DNA from: Streptomyces sp. CB02400
GTDB taxonomy: Bacteria > Actinomycetota > Actinomycetes > Streptomycetales > Streptomycetaceae
Length of the DNA: 64,000 bases
Direction: 5' to 3'
Assembly (NCBI RefSeq): GCF_001905725.1
Contig: NZ_LIWB01000015.1
Span: 111,083-175,082, forward strand
In this document: piece after piece, positions 6,982 to 15,611 of the stretch
Numbering within the stretch: position 1 is the first letter of the stretch
How the letters are laid out: each line of letters opens with the position of its first letter
Translations under genes and position numbers: made by a program
Notes under the pieces: generated by a model
The model's database searches: none
Told to the model about the DNA's origin: nothing
The model's input: only the letters and a program-made list of their open reading frames with translations

Positions 6982-9081
6982 ATGCAGGACAACGCGACAG
7001 AAGTGACCGCCGCCGGGATCGCGCGACTGGCCGGTGTCGGCCGCGCCGCCGTCAGCAACTGGCGCCGGCGGCACACCGACTTCCCCCGGCCCGTCGGCGG
7101 CACCGAGACCAGCCCCTCGTTCGCGCTGGCCGAGGTCGAGGGCTGGCTGCGCAGTCACAGCAAGCTCGCCGAGGTCCCGCTGCGGGAACGCGTCTGGCAG
7201 CAGCTCGCCGGCCACCCCGCCGGACCGGTCACCGCCCTCACCCACGCGGGCTGCGTCCTGCTGCTGATCCACGACCGCTCCCCGGTCTGGCTCGAGGTGA
7301 GCTCCGGCTCCGACGAGCGACTCGTCGCGCTGCTGCCCGAAGCGCTGGAGCAGGTGCTCACACCACGGCTCGGCGACGCGAACGGCTCACGTGTGAACAC
7401 CGCGGGCACTGTTCACAACCCCGCCACTCCCGCCGCCTCGGCCGCCCGGAATGCCCTCGAACCCCCCATCGCCCCACACCTGCTCCCCTCCGCCCCCCTC
7501 CTCCGCGCCGTCGCCGAACTCGCCGCCGAACTCGGCGCCCGGCACACCTTCGAGTTCCTGCTCGGCCGGTACCTCGACGCCAACCCGCGCCAGTACACGC
7601 CCACCCCCGCCGACCTCGCCGCTCTCATGGCCGGCCTGGCCGGCACCGCCCGCACCGTCCTCGACCCGGCCTGCGGCACCGGCGCCCTGCTGCGCTCCGC
7701 CGGCAGCGGTCCCGGCCGGCGGCTGTACGGCCAGGACAGCGCCCCCGAACTCGCCGCCCTCACCGCGCTCCGCCTCGCCCTGCACACCCGCGCCCCCGCG
7801 CACGCCGCCGCCGGCGACACCCTGCGCGCCGACGCCCACCCCGGGCTGCGGGCCGACGCCGTCCTGTGCCACCCGCCGTTCAACGAGCGCAACTGGGGGC
7901 ACGACGAACTCGCCTACGACCCGCGCTGGGAGTACGGCTTCCCGGCCCGCACCGAGTCCGAGCTGGCCTGGGTGCAGCACGCGCTCGCCCGGCTGCGGGA
8001 CGGCGGCATCGCGGTGCTGCTGATGCCGCCCGCCGCCGCGTCCCGCCGCTCCGGGCGCCGGATCAGGGCCGACCTGCTGCGCCGGGGCGCGCTGCGCGCC
8101 GTCGTCGCACTCCCTGCCGGCGCCGCGCCCCCGTACAACATCCCGCTGCACCTGTGGGTGCTGCGACGGCCCGAACAGGCGCCGACGCGTCCTGAGGTGC
8201 TGCTCGCCGACGCCGGGCGGTTCGCCGGCGAGGGGCGCGGCGGGCCCGACTGGCCGGGGGTGCGGGAGACGGTCCTCGACGCCTGGCACGCCTTCGACCG
8301 GACCGGCCGGCTCGACGAACGGCCCGGACTGGCCCGCTCCGTACCCGTCATCGAACTCCTCGACGACGACGTCGACCTCGCCCCGGCCCGCCACCTCCCG
8401 CCCCCGGCCGCCACGGACGGCGCCGGCCGGCTCACCGACGTACGCGAACGGTTCGGCGAGACGCTGCGCCTGGCCGCGGGCCTCGCCCCGCCGCCCGTCG
8501 ACCCCGCGCCGCCCGCCACCGGGCGCCCGCCCCTGACCACCGTCGGCGAACTCGCGCGCGGGGGCGCCCTGGTGATGCGTACGGGCGGAAACGGCGGTCA
8601 CGCGCGCGTGCCCGTCCTCACCGACCACGACGTACTCTCCGGAACCGGCCCCTCCGGCACACTCCCGGAGAGCGACGAGGAGGCGGTGCTCACCGAACCC
8701 GGCGACGTCGTCGTGCCCGTGCTCGGCGGGGGCGCCGTCGCGCGGGTGGTCGACGACGCGACCGCCGGGGCCGCCCTGGGCCGCAACCTCGTGCTGCTGC
8801 GCCCCGATCCGGAGGTGCTCGACGCGTGGTTCCTCGCCGGGTTCCTGCGCGGCACCGCCAACCACCGCCAGGCCAGCAGCTACGCGTCCACCGCCACCCG
8901 GCTCGACGTGCGCCGGCTGCAACTGCCCCGGCTCGCACCGGCCGAGCAGCGGCGCTACGGCGCCCGCTTCCGGGCCCTGGACGAGTTCGAGCGGGCGCTC
9001 AGACAGGCGGGCCGGCTCGGCGAGCAGCTCGTCCGCGGGATGTACGACGGCCTGACCGACGGGACGATCGCCCCCGACTGA
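6982..9081 (+). CDS. HTH / N6-adenine methyltransferase-like / HsdS-like fusion protein
   Basis: A 699-residue fusion in three parts. Residues 8-45 form a helix-turn-helix of the kind used to read DNA (AGIARLAGVGRAAVSNWRRR). Residues about 190-430 are an HsdM-like N6-adenine methylase fold with a clear SAM motif, LDPACGTGALLRSA (Asp228). The catalytic NPPF motif reads CHPPFN, with His297 where Asn is expected. Residues about 510-699 look like one HsdS half: EPGDVVVPVLGGGAVARVV, then SSYASTATRLDVRRLQLPRL and a terminal helix. No HsdR gene or second HsdS gene lies nearby, so this is an orphan. It may be a methylase with odd chemistry or a DNA-binding regulator. ATG 6982 is backed by GGGCGGGG upstream; in-frame GTG 6973 is an alternative. 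Confidence 0.8.
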   Translation: MQDNATEVTAAGIARLAGVGRAAVSNWRRRHTDFPRPVGGTETSPSFALAEVEGWLRSHSKLAEVPLRERVWQQLAGHPAGPVTALTHAGCVLLLIHDRSPVWLEVSSGSDERLVALLPEALEQVLTPRLGDANGSRVNTAGTVHNPATPAASAARNALEPPIAPHLLPSAPLLRAVAELAAELGARHTFEFLLGRYLDANPRQYTPTPADLAALMAGLAGTARTVLDPACGTGALLRSAGSGPGRRLYGQDSAPELAALTALRLALHTRAPAHAAAGDTLRADAHPGLRADAVLCHPPFNERNWGHDELAYDPRWEYGFPARTESELAWVQHALARLRDGGIAVLLMPPAAASRRSGRRIRADLLRRGALRAVVALPAGAAPPYNIPLHLWVLRRPEQAPTRPEVLLADAGRFAGEGRGGPDWPGVRETVLDAWHAFDRTGRLDERPGLARSVPVIELLDDDVDLAPARHLPPPAATDGAGRLTDVRERFGETLRLAAGLAPPPVDPAPPATGRPPLTTVGELARGGALVMRTGGNGGHARVPVLTDHDVLSGTGPSGTLPESDEEAVLTEPGDVVVPVLGGGAVARVVDDATAGAALGRNLVLLRPDPEVLDAWFLAGFLRGTANHRQASSYASTATRLDVRRLQLPRLAPAEQRRYGARFRALDEFERALRQAGRLGEQLVRGMYDGLTDGTIAPD
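7393..7416. promoter_or_regulatory. Intragenic split inverted repeat GTGAAC-N12-GTTCAC
   Basis: GTGAAC (7393-7398) and GTTCAC (7411-7416) are 12 bases apart, within a longer TGTGAACA / TGTTCACA repeat. It lies in the linker-coding part of the methylase-like gene and repeats the sequence and spacing of 6858-6881 upstream of that gene. It may be a second operator or a recognition site of the encoded protein. Confidence 0.45.
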
Positions 9082-9241
9082 ACCCCTGGTCGGACCCCGG
9101 CCGAGCCCCGACCGGGACATCGGCGCGCTTCCGGAACGCCCCGGTACGACAACGGTTCGGTACATCCCGGGACCGGTTGTCGCCGTCGGCCTATACGCTC
9201 GGACTCCGAGTTCCATCGGCTACACCTGTCCAGGAGCAGTC

Positions 9242-9895
9242 ATGTACGGCCACGGCGTGGCGCCGCCCCCACCCAGCGCGGCAATGGTCATCACGCAGCG
9301 CGTGCTGTACGCCGCCGCCGGCGTCCTGTGCTGCGGACTGCTGGCGTGCGTTCCGCTGTTCCGGGTCGCGTTCCTGCGGGGACGGCCGCTCGACTGGGCG
9401 GCGGCCTGGGTGAGCATCCCGCTGTCGATAGCCTGCCTGGCGGTGGTCGGTTCGCTGCCGGAGACGGATTACCGGACCGACGTGGCCCTGGCCGCCGTCC
9501 TGATCCTCGGCGCGATCTCGGCCGCGTACTACCTGACCGTGGACATCCGCCTGCACCGGCGGCCGCACCCGTACGCGGGTCAGATGCCGCCGTCGCCCCA
9601 CGCCACGACGGTGCACGGCCCGGCAGGTGTCCACACCCCCTACGGCTACCCGCAGCAGGGCTCGCCGTACGCGCCCACGCCGGTGCCGCAGCCCCAGGCC
9701 CCCCACACCCCGATACCGCACACCCCGGCGCCCCCCACCCCCGTACCGCCGCCGCAGTCGTCGCAGCCGCCGCAGCACCCCGCACCGCCGGCCCGGATCG
9801 ACCAGGTCCGCGCGGAGCTGGACGAACTCAGCGACTACCTGCGCCGCCAGGACGGCAATCCCGGACAGCACGGCAACCACGAGGGCGGAAGGTGA
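9242..9895 (+). CDS. Proline-rich integral membrane protein, partner of the kinase gene
   Basis: A 217-residue protein with three predicted membrane helices at about 17-37, 52-70 and 80-98, the last before DIRLHRRPHPYAG. A long Pro/Gln/Thr-rich tail (about 105-190) is followed by a short helical end, PARIDQVRAELDELSDYLR, that could form a coiled coil. I recognise no catalytic domain. ATG 9242 has AGGAG at a good distance. Its TGA overlaps the GTG start of the following Ser/Thr kinase gene, so the two are translationally coupled and probably act together. The cytoplasmic Pro-rich tail is a plausible kinase docking or substrate segment; that is inference. Confidence 0.85.
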   Translation: MYGHGVAPPPPSAAMVITQRVLYAAAGVLCCGLLACVPLFRVAFLRGRPLDWAAAWVSIPLSIACLAVVGSLPETDYRTDVALAAVLILGAISAAYYLTVDIRLHRRPHPYAGQMPPSPHATTVHGPAGVHTPYGYPQQGSPYAPTPVPQPQAPHTPIPHTPAPPTPVPPPQSSQPPQHPAPPARIDQVRAELDELSDYLRRQDGNPGQHGNHEGGR

Positions 9896-11430
9896 GCGTG
9901 ACGACGGGACGTGTCGTCGCCGGCCGTTACGAACTGTCCACGCTCATCGGACAGGGCGGCATGGGACAGGTCTGGACGGCCTACGACAAACGGCTGGACC
10001 GGCGCGTGGCGGTGAAGCTGCTGCGCCCGGACAAGGTGGCCGGGCAGGAGGCCGACGAACTGCGCCGCCGCTTCGTGCGCGAGTGCCGGGTGACCGCACA
10101 GGTCGACCACCCCGGCCTGGTCACCGTGCACGACGCGGGCAGCGAGGGCGAGGAGCTGTTCCTCGTCATGCAGTACGTCGACGGCGCCGACCTCGGCGAC
10201 CACCTCGCCGAACACGACCCGTACCCGTGGCAGTGGACGGTCGCGGTGGCCGCGCAGCTGTGCGCCGTGCTGAGCGCCGTGCACGCCGTGCCGATCGTCC
10301 ACCGCGACCTCAAGCCGCGCAACGTGATGGTGAAGCAGGACGGCACCGTCACCGTGCTCGACCTCGGTGTCGCCTCCGTCATGGACAGCGACACCACGCG
10401 CCTGACGCACACCGGTTCGCCCATCGGCTCGCCCGCCTACATGGCGCCCGAGCAGGCGATGGGCGGCGCGGTCGGCCCGTACACGGACCTGTACGCGCTC
10501 GGGGTGCTGATGCACGAGCTGCTCAGCGGCGACGTGCCGTTCGCGGGCTCCACGGCGCTCGGGGTGCTGCACCGGCACCTGTACGAGCCGCCGGTGCCCG
10601 TGCGCCGGATCCGCCCGGAGGTCCCCGAGGCCCTGGAGACCCTGGTGCTGCGGCTGCTCGCCAAGGATCCGCAGCACCGCCCGGACTCCGCGCAGGAGGT
10701 CTACGAACACCTGGCGCAGCTCCTCCCCGCGCGGGGAACGCCCACCGGCGCGCCCCTGGACCCCACCCGCCCCTTCCTGCGCCCGCACGCCCCCTGGCCG
10801 GACCGCGCCCGCACCCCCGCGCCCCAGCCGGCCCCCGCCGCGCCGCCCGCGCCCGCGGCGGAGAAGGCCGACGTCGCCGCCGCCGTGGACGAGGTGAAAC
10901 GGCTGCTCGGCGAGGGCCGCATCACCCAGGCCGTCGACATCCTCGGCTCGATCCTGCCCATCGCCGCCGACCAGCACGGTGAGCACTCCCCGGTCGTACG
11001 CACCCTGCGCAAGCAGTACGCGGCCACGCTCCTGGACGACGGCCAGTACCGGCGCGCCCTGCCCGAACTGCGCCGCCTCGCCGACGAACGCGCCGCCGAG
11101 GCCGGCCAGGCCGACCCGCAGTCCCTGCGCTACCGCTACGAGGCCGCCCAGTGCCTGGAGCAGCTCGGCGAACCCGCGGCGGCGCTCGCCGAGTACCGGG
11201 CGCTGCTGGCGTACTACGAGAACCAGTACGTGGCCGCCGGCGACCCGCAGCTCGCCCACGACGTCCGCCGCCGCATCGGCCATCTGCTGCTCGCCCTGGG
11301 CGACCGGGCCGCCGCGCACGACACCCTGGTGCGGCTGCTGCACGACGTGGAGCGCGTGCAGGGACCGGGGCACCCGCTGGCCGCCGACATCCGGCGGACG
11401 CTGCAGTGGCTGGGACAGGTGCGCGGATAG
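9892..11430 (+). CDS. Soluble Hanks-type serine/threonine protein kinase with a TPR-like C-terminus
   Basis: A 512-residue kinase of the Pkn type. Residues 13-270 hold the fold: glycine loop GQGGMGQVW, catalytic Lys42 in VAVKLL, HRDLKPRN with Asp139, a DLG in place of DFG at Asp157, and YMAPEQ. After a Pro/Ala linker (about 290-320) comes a helical C-terminal half (about 325-512) with repeated two-helix units, for example RRALPELRRLADERAAEAGQ and LGEPAAALAEYRALLAYYE. It resembles tetratricopeptide repeats and probably binds a partner. There is no membrane helix or PASTA domain, so this is not a PknB-type receptor. GTG 9892 overlaps the upstream stop (GTGA) and follows GAGGG; GTG 9898 is the alternative start. 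Confidence 0.93.
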   Translation: MSVTTGRVVAGRYELSTLIGQGGMGQVWTAYDKRLDRRVAVKLLRPDKVAGQEADELRRRFVRECRVTAQVDHPGLVTVHDAGSEGEELFLVMQYVDGADLGDHLAEHDPYPWQWTVAVAAQLCAVLSAVHAVPIVHRDLKPRNVMVKQDGTVTVLDLGVASVMDSDTTRLTHTGSPIGSPAYMAPEQAMGGAVGPYTDLYALGVLMHELLSGDVPFAGSTALGVLHRHLYEPPVPVRRIRPEVPEALETLVLRLLAKDPQHRPDSAQEVYEHLAQLLPARGTPTGAPLDPTRPFLRPHAPWPDRARTPAPQPAPAAPPAPAAEKADVAAAVDEVKRLLGEGRITQAVDILGSILPIAADQHGEHSPVVRTLRKQYAATLLDDGQYRRALPELRRLADERAAEAGQADPQSLRYRYEAAQCLEQLGEPAAALAEYRALLAYYENQYVAAGDPQLAHDVRRRIGHLLLALGDRAAAHDTLVRLLHDVERVQGPGHPLAADIRRTLQWLGQVRG

Positions 11431-11611
11431 CGGGACAGTGGCCGCCGGGACGGCGGGACGGCGGGCCGCTGCGCCGTACGGGGCGGGCGCCGGTGCCGGA
11501 AGTCCTCGTGAATCGTTGGTCGAATGGGTTGGCCAGAGCTTGGCCGATGCCTACCATCGATCACCGCAAGACTTTGTGCACCGCCGCACAAGCTCTCCTC
11601 AGGAGGTCTCC

Positions 11612-12259
11612 TTGCACCGCCGCCGTCGCACCGCGCTCCTCCTCACCGCCGCGATCGCCGCAGCGGCGCCCCTGCTCACCGCCTGCGGGAACGACGCGCA
11701 CCCCGGTGCGGCAGCCGTCGTCGGCGGCGAGCGGATCACCGTGTCGCAGCTGGAGAACCGGGTCGACGAGGTCCGCGCGGCCCAGCGGGCGGCCGTACCG
11801 GACGACGCCCAGTACCAGCAGGCCATCGCCCGCACCGGCAGCCTCACCCGCGACACCCTGCACGGCATGGTCCTGGACCGGGTGCTGGAGCGCGCCGCAC
11901 AGGACGCCGGCGTGACGGTCACGGGCCGCGAGGTCCAGCGGATGCGGTCCGATCTGGAGCAGCAGGCCGGCGGCGCCGAGGCGCTGGAGGCGGCCTGGCT
12001 GCAGCAGTACGGCATCCCGCCGCAGCGCCTCGACGCCAACCTCCGCCTCCAGATCCAGGCGCAGAAGCTCGCCCAGCAGCTCGGCACCGACACCAGCCGG
12101 CCCGAGTTCTGGCAGGCGCTGTCCGAGGCGGGCGAGAAGCTCGACGTCGACCTCAACCCGCGCTACGGCGACTGGGACGTCGAGAAGAGCAGCCGGGTCG
12201 ACGCCAGGACGCCGTGGGTACGGGACGTCACGGCGACCGGGATGCCGCAGACGCTCTGA
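11612..12259 (+). CDS. SurA N-terminal domain lipoprotein
   Basis: A 215-residue lipoprotein with an Arg-rich start, a hydrophobic core and lipobox LLTAC, with Cys at residue 25. The body opens with AAVVGGERITVSQLENRVDE, the standard start of SurA/PrsA N-terminal chaperone domains, and continues as a helical domain. No parvulin (PPIase) domain follows, so it is a chaperone-type fragment by design, probably aiding folding of exported proteins. The start is the rare codon TTG at 11612, supported by a perfect AGGAGG six bases upstream; no nearby ATG or GTG fits as well. mazG follows 70 bases later. Confidence 0.88.
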   Translation: MHRRRRTALLLTAAIAAAAPLLTACGNDAHPGAAAVVGGERITVSQLENRVDEVRAAQRAAVPDDAQYQQAIARTGSLTRDTLHGMVLDRVLERAAQDAGVTVTGREVQRMRSDLEQQAGGAEALEAAWLQQYGIPPQRLDANLRLQIQAQKLAQQLGTDTSRPEFWQALSEAGEKLDVDLNPRYGDWDVEKSSRVDARTPWVRDVTATGMPQTL

Positions 12260-12268
12260 CCCGCCGCC

Positions 12269-12292
12269 TGTGGACAACCGGCCTGTGGACGA
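12269..12292 (-). promoter_or_regulatory. Two DnaA-box-like sites upstream of mazG
   Basis: TGTGGACAA (12269-12277) is the exact complement of the DnaA box TTGTCCACA. TGTGGACGA (12284-12292) differs from it by one base. The pair has the same orientation, 15 bases apart, in the 70-base gap just before mazG. No binding evidence is available from sequence alone. Confidence 0.4.
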
Positions 12293-12329
12293 CTCGGGGG
12301 CTGTCGGCGGGGTGGGCTAGTTTCGCAGT

Positions 12330-13319
12330 GTGAACGCAATCAGCCCCGCACCGGACTCCGGGACCGCCCCCGGCCGAGTCGTCCTGCTCACCACCAGCCA
12401 CCGTGTCGCGCCCGGCCTGCTGTCCTGGCCGGCCTGGCAGGCCCTGCACGCGGCCGACAGGGTGCTGTGCGCGGACGGCGCCCACCCGCAGCTGCCGTAT
12501 CTGCGGGAGGCGGGGATACCGGTCGAGGAGGCGGCGCCGACCGCCGAGGAGATCGTCGACGCCTGTGCCGGCGGGCGGACGGTGGTGGTCGTCGCCATCG
12601 GCGAGGGCGAGCCCGCCCTGACCGACGGACTGGCCCGGCTGGCCGGGACCGGCAGGGTGCGGATGCCCGAGCTGGAGCTGCTGCCCGCCTCCTACGACCT
12701 GCCGGGCGCCCGGCTGCTCGACCTCGTGCAGGTCATGGACCGCATCCGCGCGGAGTGCCCGTGGTCGTCGCGGCAGACCCACAAGGGCCTGGCGAAGTAC
12801 GGCATCGAGGAGGCGTACGAACTCGTCGAGGCCATCGAGGAGGGCGACCGGGACGAGCTGCGCGAGGAGCTGGGGGACGTGCTGCTCCAGGTCGTCTTCC
12901 ACGCGCGGATAGCGGAGGAGGACCCGGACGCCCCCTTCTCGGTCGACGACGTGGCCGGCGGGATCGTCGCCAAGCTCATCCACCGCCACCCGCACGTCTT
13001 CGGCGACGAGACGGCCGAGACCCCCGAGGACGTCAAGGAACACTGGCTGCGCACGAAGGCGATCGAGAAGCGGCGCGAGTCCGTGACCGACGGCATCCCC
13101 CTCGGCCAGCCCGCCCTCGCCCTCACCGCGAAGCTGGCGTCCCGCGTCCGCACCGCCGACCTCTCCGTCCCCCTCCCCACGGGCGAGGGCATCGGCTATG
13201 AACTGCTCACCCTGGCGGTCCGCGCGGAGGCGGCGGGAGTGGATCCGGAGGCGGCACTGAGAGTCGCCGCCCGGGCCTACCGGGCTGCTGTACGTGCGAC
13301 TGAGGGGCTCGGCGGTTAG
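12330..13319 (+). CDS. mazG: Nucleoside triphosphate pyrophosphohydrolase MazG
   Basis: A 329-residue MazG hydrolase, which cleaves (d)NTPs to NMP and pyrophosphate and so cleans aberrant nucleotides. The N-terminal 125 residues (RVVLLTTSHRVAPGLLSWPA and on) look like a shortened tetrapyrrole-methylase-like region, as in other actinobacterial MazG proteins. The MazG domain proper begins near residue 130 (LLDLVQVMDRIRAECPWSSR). It shows the metal-binding pattern KYGIEEAYELVEAIEEGD, then EELGDVLLQVVFHARIAEE (ExxE...ExxD). A second, degenerate MazG-like half follows. GTG 12330 starts where the previous gap ends. It is a single gene or the last one downstream of the lipoprotein gene. Confidence 0.95.
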   Translation: MNAISPAPDSGTAPGRVVLLTTSHRVAPGLLSWPAWQALHAADRVLCADGAHPQLPYLREAGIPVEEAAPTAEEIVDACAGGRTVVVVAIGEGEPALTDGLARLAGTGRVRMPELELLPASYDLPGARLLDLVQVMDRIRAECPWSSRQTHKGLAKYGIEEAYELVEAIEEGDRDELREELGDVLLQVVFHARIAEEDPDAPFSVDDVAGGIVAKLIHRHPHVFGDETAETPEDVKEHWLRTKAIEKRRESVTDGIPLGQPALALTAKLASRVRTADLSVPLPTGEGIGYELLTLAVRAEAAGVDPEAALRVAARAYRAAVRATEGLGG

Positions 13320-13361
13320 TACCGTTGTCCCCACGGGCGGTGCGAGACGCGGGGGGCTTGC

Positions 13362-15611
13362 GTGGAGCAGGAGTTGGAGCGGCTGATCGAGAAGTTCCTG
13401 AGGATGCCGGTCGCCCGACGAGAATCCCTGCTGCCCGGGTACTGGAGGGAACCCGACTCCGTGCGCAGCCATCTGCGCGCCCTGCAGAAGGACAACCCCG
13501 ACGTGTACCGGGAGATCGCCGCCCAGGTACGGGCGTCCTCCATGCGGGCCTGGAGGACCAGCCGCAAGTTCGAGTCCGAACCGCCCCCCTTGTTGGCGCC
13601 TTCACCCACGCGTGCGCCTGTGCGTCCACCCGCACGCGCTCCTCTGCCCCGGCCCGCACCCGCACCCCAACCCCCGCCCCCGCCCCCGGCCGTCGTCCGA
13701 ACGGCCGGGGACCACGTCGACTTCCGCGAGGCCACCTTCCACGACCGCGTCATCGGCGTGCAGCACAACCACTACGGACCCGCCCCCACCTCGGCCGAAT
13801 GGCGGCCCGTCCGCCACGTGGATCCGCTGGAGTTCGGTGTACGCCCCACCCGCCACGCGGGCGGACTGCCGGACGTGCCGCCGTACGTTCCGCGTGACTG
13901 CGACGACGACCTGCGCTCCGAGCTCGCCCGCAGCGGCCTGGTGCTGGTCCTGGGGGAGCGGTACGTGGGCAAGTCGTACACGGCGTGGCGGGGAGTGCGG
14001 TCGTTGCCAGGTCACCGGCTCTACGCCCCGGCCCTCCGTGAGGACTTACGTCCTCTGCTCGCCGCGCTGCAGGGACGACCCGGCGACTACGTCCTCTGGC
14101 TGGACGAGCTGACCGACCACCTCGGCGCGGGTTCCGGCGGTCTCGACCCGCAGCTGCTGGGACGGCTCACCGCGCTCGGTGTGGTCGTGCTCGGCACGAT
14201 GAGCCCGGACGAGTACTACCGGCGCCGGGCCGGCACCGCCCCCTGCGACCGGGTCGTCGCCGTGGCCCGCACGGTGGAGCTGGCCCGCGAATGGAGCGAG
14301 GCCGAACTGGAACGGCTCGCGGGGCTCGACGACCCGCGCGCGTACTCCGCCTACCTGTGGAGCGGGCGGGAAGGCGCGGCCTCGTACTTCGCGATCGGAC
14401 ACCTGCTGTTCGACGAGTGGCGGCGCGCCGGCACGCGACTGGAGCATCCGCGGGGCCGGTTGCTGGTGCGTGCGGCGGTGGACCTCGCCCGGTGCGGGGT
14501 CAGGGGCCCGGTGCCGGCCGGGCTGCTGAGGTCGGTCCAGGAACAGTACGGGGCGGAGGACCGCGAGTCGTTCGAGGACGCGCTCGCCTGGGCGACGACC
14601 CCGTTGTTCGGAGTGTCGGGACTGCTGGTGCAGGGCGACGAGCCGGACACCTGGCGGGCGTACGGGGCTCTGGTCGCGGAGGCGCTGCGGTCGGGCGGCG
14701 ACCTGGAGCCGGTGCCGGACGCGGTGTGGTGGACCTTGCTGGACGCGGCGGAGGGAGGGGCTCCCCTGGACCGGGGCGCCGTGCTCGACGCGGCACGCGT
14801 CGCGTTGCAGGCGCGCCTCGAAGCGGACGACGCGGACGTGCTGTACGCCTTCGCCGATCGCGTGGGCGGCCCCGAACGCGACGAACTGCTCCGCCGGGCG
14901 GCCGATGCCGGGCACCTGCGGGCGGCCGAGGAGTGGGCGGCGCACCTGCTGCACCACGAAGGGGACGAGAAGGGGGCGCTGCGGTACCTGGAGGCCGCGG
15001 CGGAGCGGGGCAGCGCCGACGCCGCCCGCGAGGCGGGCCGGCTGCACCTCGGCCGGGCGGAGAAGTGGCTGGAGCGGGCGAGGGGCGCGGAAGCGGCACA
15101 CCTGCTCGGGGATCTGCTGCTCCTGCGGGGCGACTACGAGGCGGCGCACAACGCGTACCTGGACGCGGAGAAGGCGGGACACGCGGCGGTCGCCCGGAGC
15201 TCGGCCATGTATCACCTGCTGATGAACGCACCCGGCAAGGCGAGAGTGTGGCTGACCCGTGCGGTGACGGCGGGCGACGAGAGTGCCGGGGAACTCCTCA
15301 GCGGGCTGGAGTCGGAGGTGGACGACCTTGCGGACTACTTCGCTCCCAGCCCCGCCTTCCCGCTGGACTACGCCCACTACGGCACCCTGGCCGAAGCGCA
15401 GGGACGCAAGGACGAGGCCCGGAAGCTGTACGAGGAGGGCCACGCGGCCAAAGACCCCTACGCCGCCTACCGTCTGGGCGCCCTCCTCGACGGGCAGGGC
15501 CGGCCGGCCGAGGCGCGGGACTGGTACCGCAAGGCCGCCGAGCTGGGCCACCCGGCCGCCCGGAAGGCCCTCGGCGCCACCCCCGACCCGCCCGCTACCG
15601 TCGAGGAGTGA
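13362..15611 (+). CDS. STAND-like P-loop NTPase with Sel1/TPR-like repeats, TTA-containing
   Basis: A 749-residue protein of unknown function. Residues 1-65 form a helical leader (MEQELERLIEKFLRMPVARR). Residues about 75-115 are Pro-rich. Next comes a short motif, DHVDFREATFHDRVIGVQHN, that I associate with actinobacterial STAND or effector-linked proteins. The NTPase core has Walker A GERYVGKS (Lys204, Ser205) and Walker B WLDE (Asp248, Glu249). The C-terminal half (about 490-745) consists of helical repeats such as AAEEWAAHLLHHEGDEKGAL and AKDPYAAYRLGALLDGQGRP, typical of Sel1/TPR scaffolds. Leu229, between the two Walker motifs, is encoded by TTA (14046-14048), so translation should depend on bldA. 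The stop overlaps the GTG of the following P450 gene. GTG 13362 is the only good start. Confidence 0.8.
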   Translation: MEQELERLIEKFLRMPVARRESLLPGYWREPDSVRSHLRALQKDNPDVYREIAAQVRASSMRAWRTSRKFESEPPPLLAPSPTRAPVRPPARAPLPRPAPAPQPPPPPPAVVRTAGDHVDFREATFHDRVIGVQHNHYGPAPTSAEWRPVRHVDPLEFGVRPTRHAGGLPDVPPYVPRDCDDDLRSELARSGLVLVLGERYVGKSYTAWRGVRSLPGHRLYAPALREDLRPLLAALQGRPGDYVLWLDELTDHLGAGSGGLDPQLLGRLTALGVVVLGTMSPDEYYRRRAGTAPCDRVVAVARTVELAREWSEAELERLAGLDDPRAYSAYLWSGREGAASYFAIGHLLFDEWRRAGTRLEHPRGRLLVRAAVDLARCGVRGPVPAGLLRSVQEQYGAEDRESFEDALAWATTPLFGVSGLLVQGDEPDTWRAYGALVAEALRSGGDLEPVPDAVWWTLLDAAEGGAPLDRGAVLDAARVALQARLEADDADVLYAFADRVGGPERDELLRRAADAGHLRAAEEWAAHLLHHEGDEKGALRYLEAAAERGSADAAREAGRLHLGRAEKWLERARGAEAAHLLGDLLLLRGDYEAAHNAYLDAEKAGHAAVARSSAMYHLLMNAPGKARVWLTRAVTAGDESAGELLSGLESEVDDLADYFAPSPAFPLDYAHYGTLAEAQGRKDEARKLYEEGHAAKDPYAAYRLGALLDGQGRPAEARDWYRKAAELGHPAARKALGATPDPPATVEE

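Noticed and set aside
7387..9216. A 600-codon minus-strand frame opposite the methylase-like gene
   Set aside because: Low-complexity Gly/Arg/Val composition without motifs. The plus-strand protein has clear domains, so this is its shadow.
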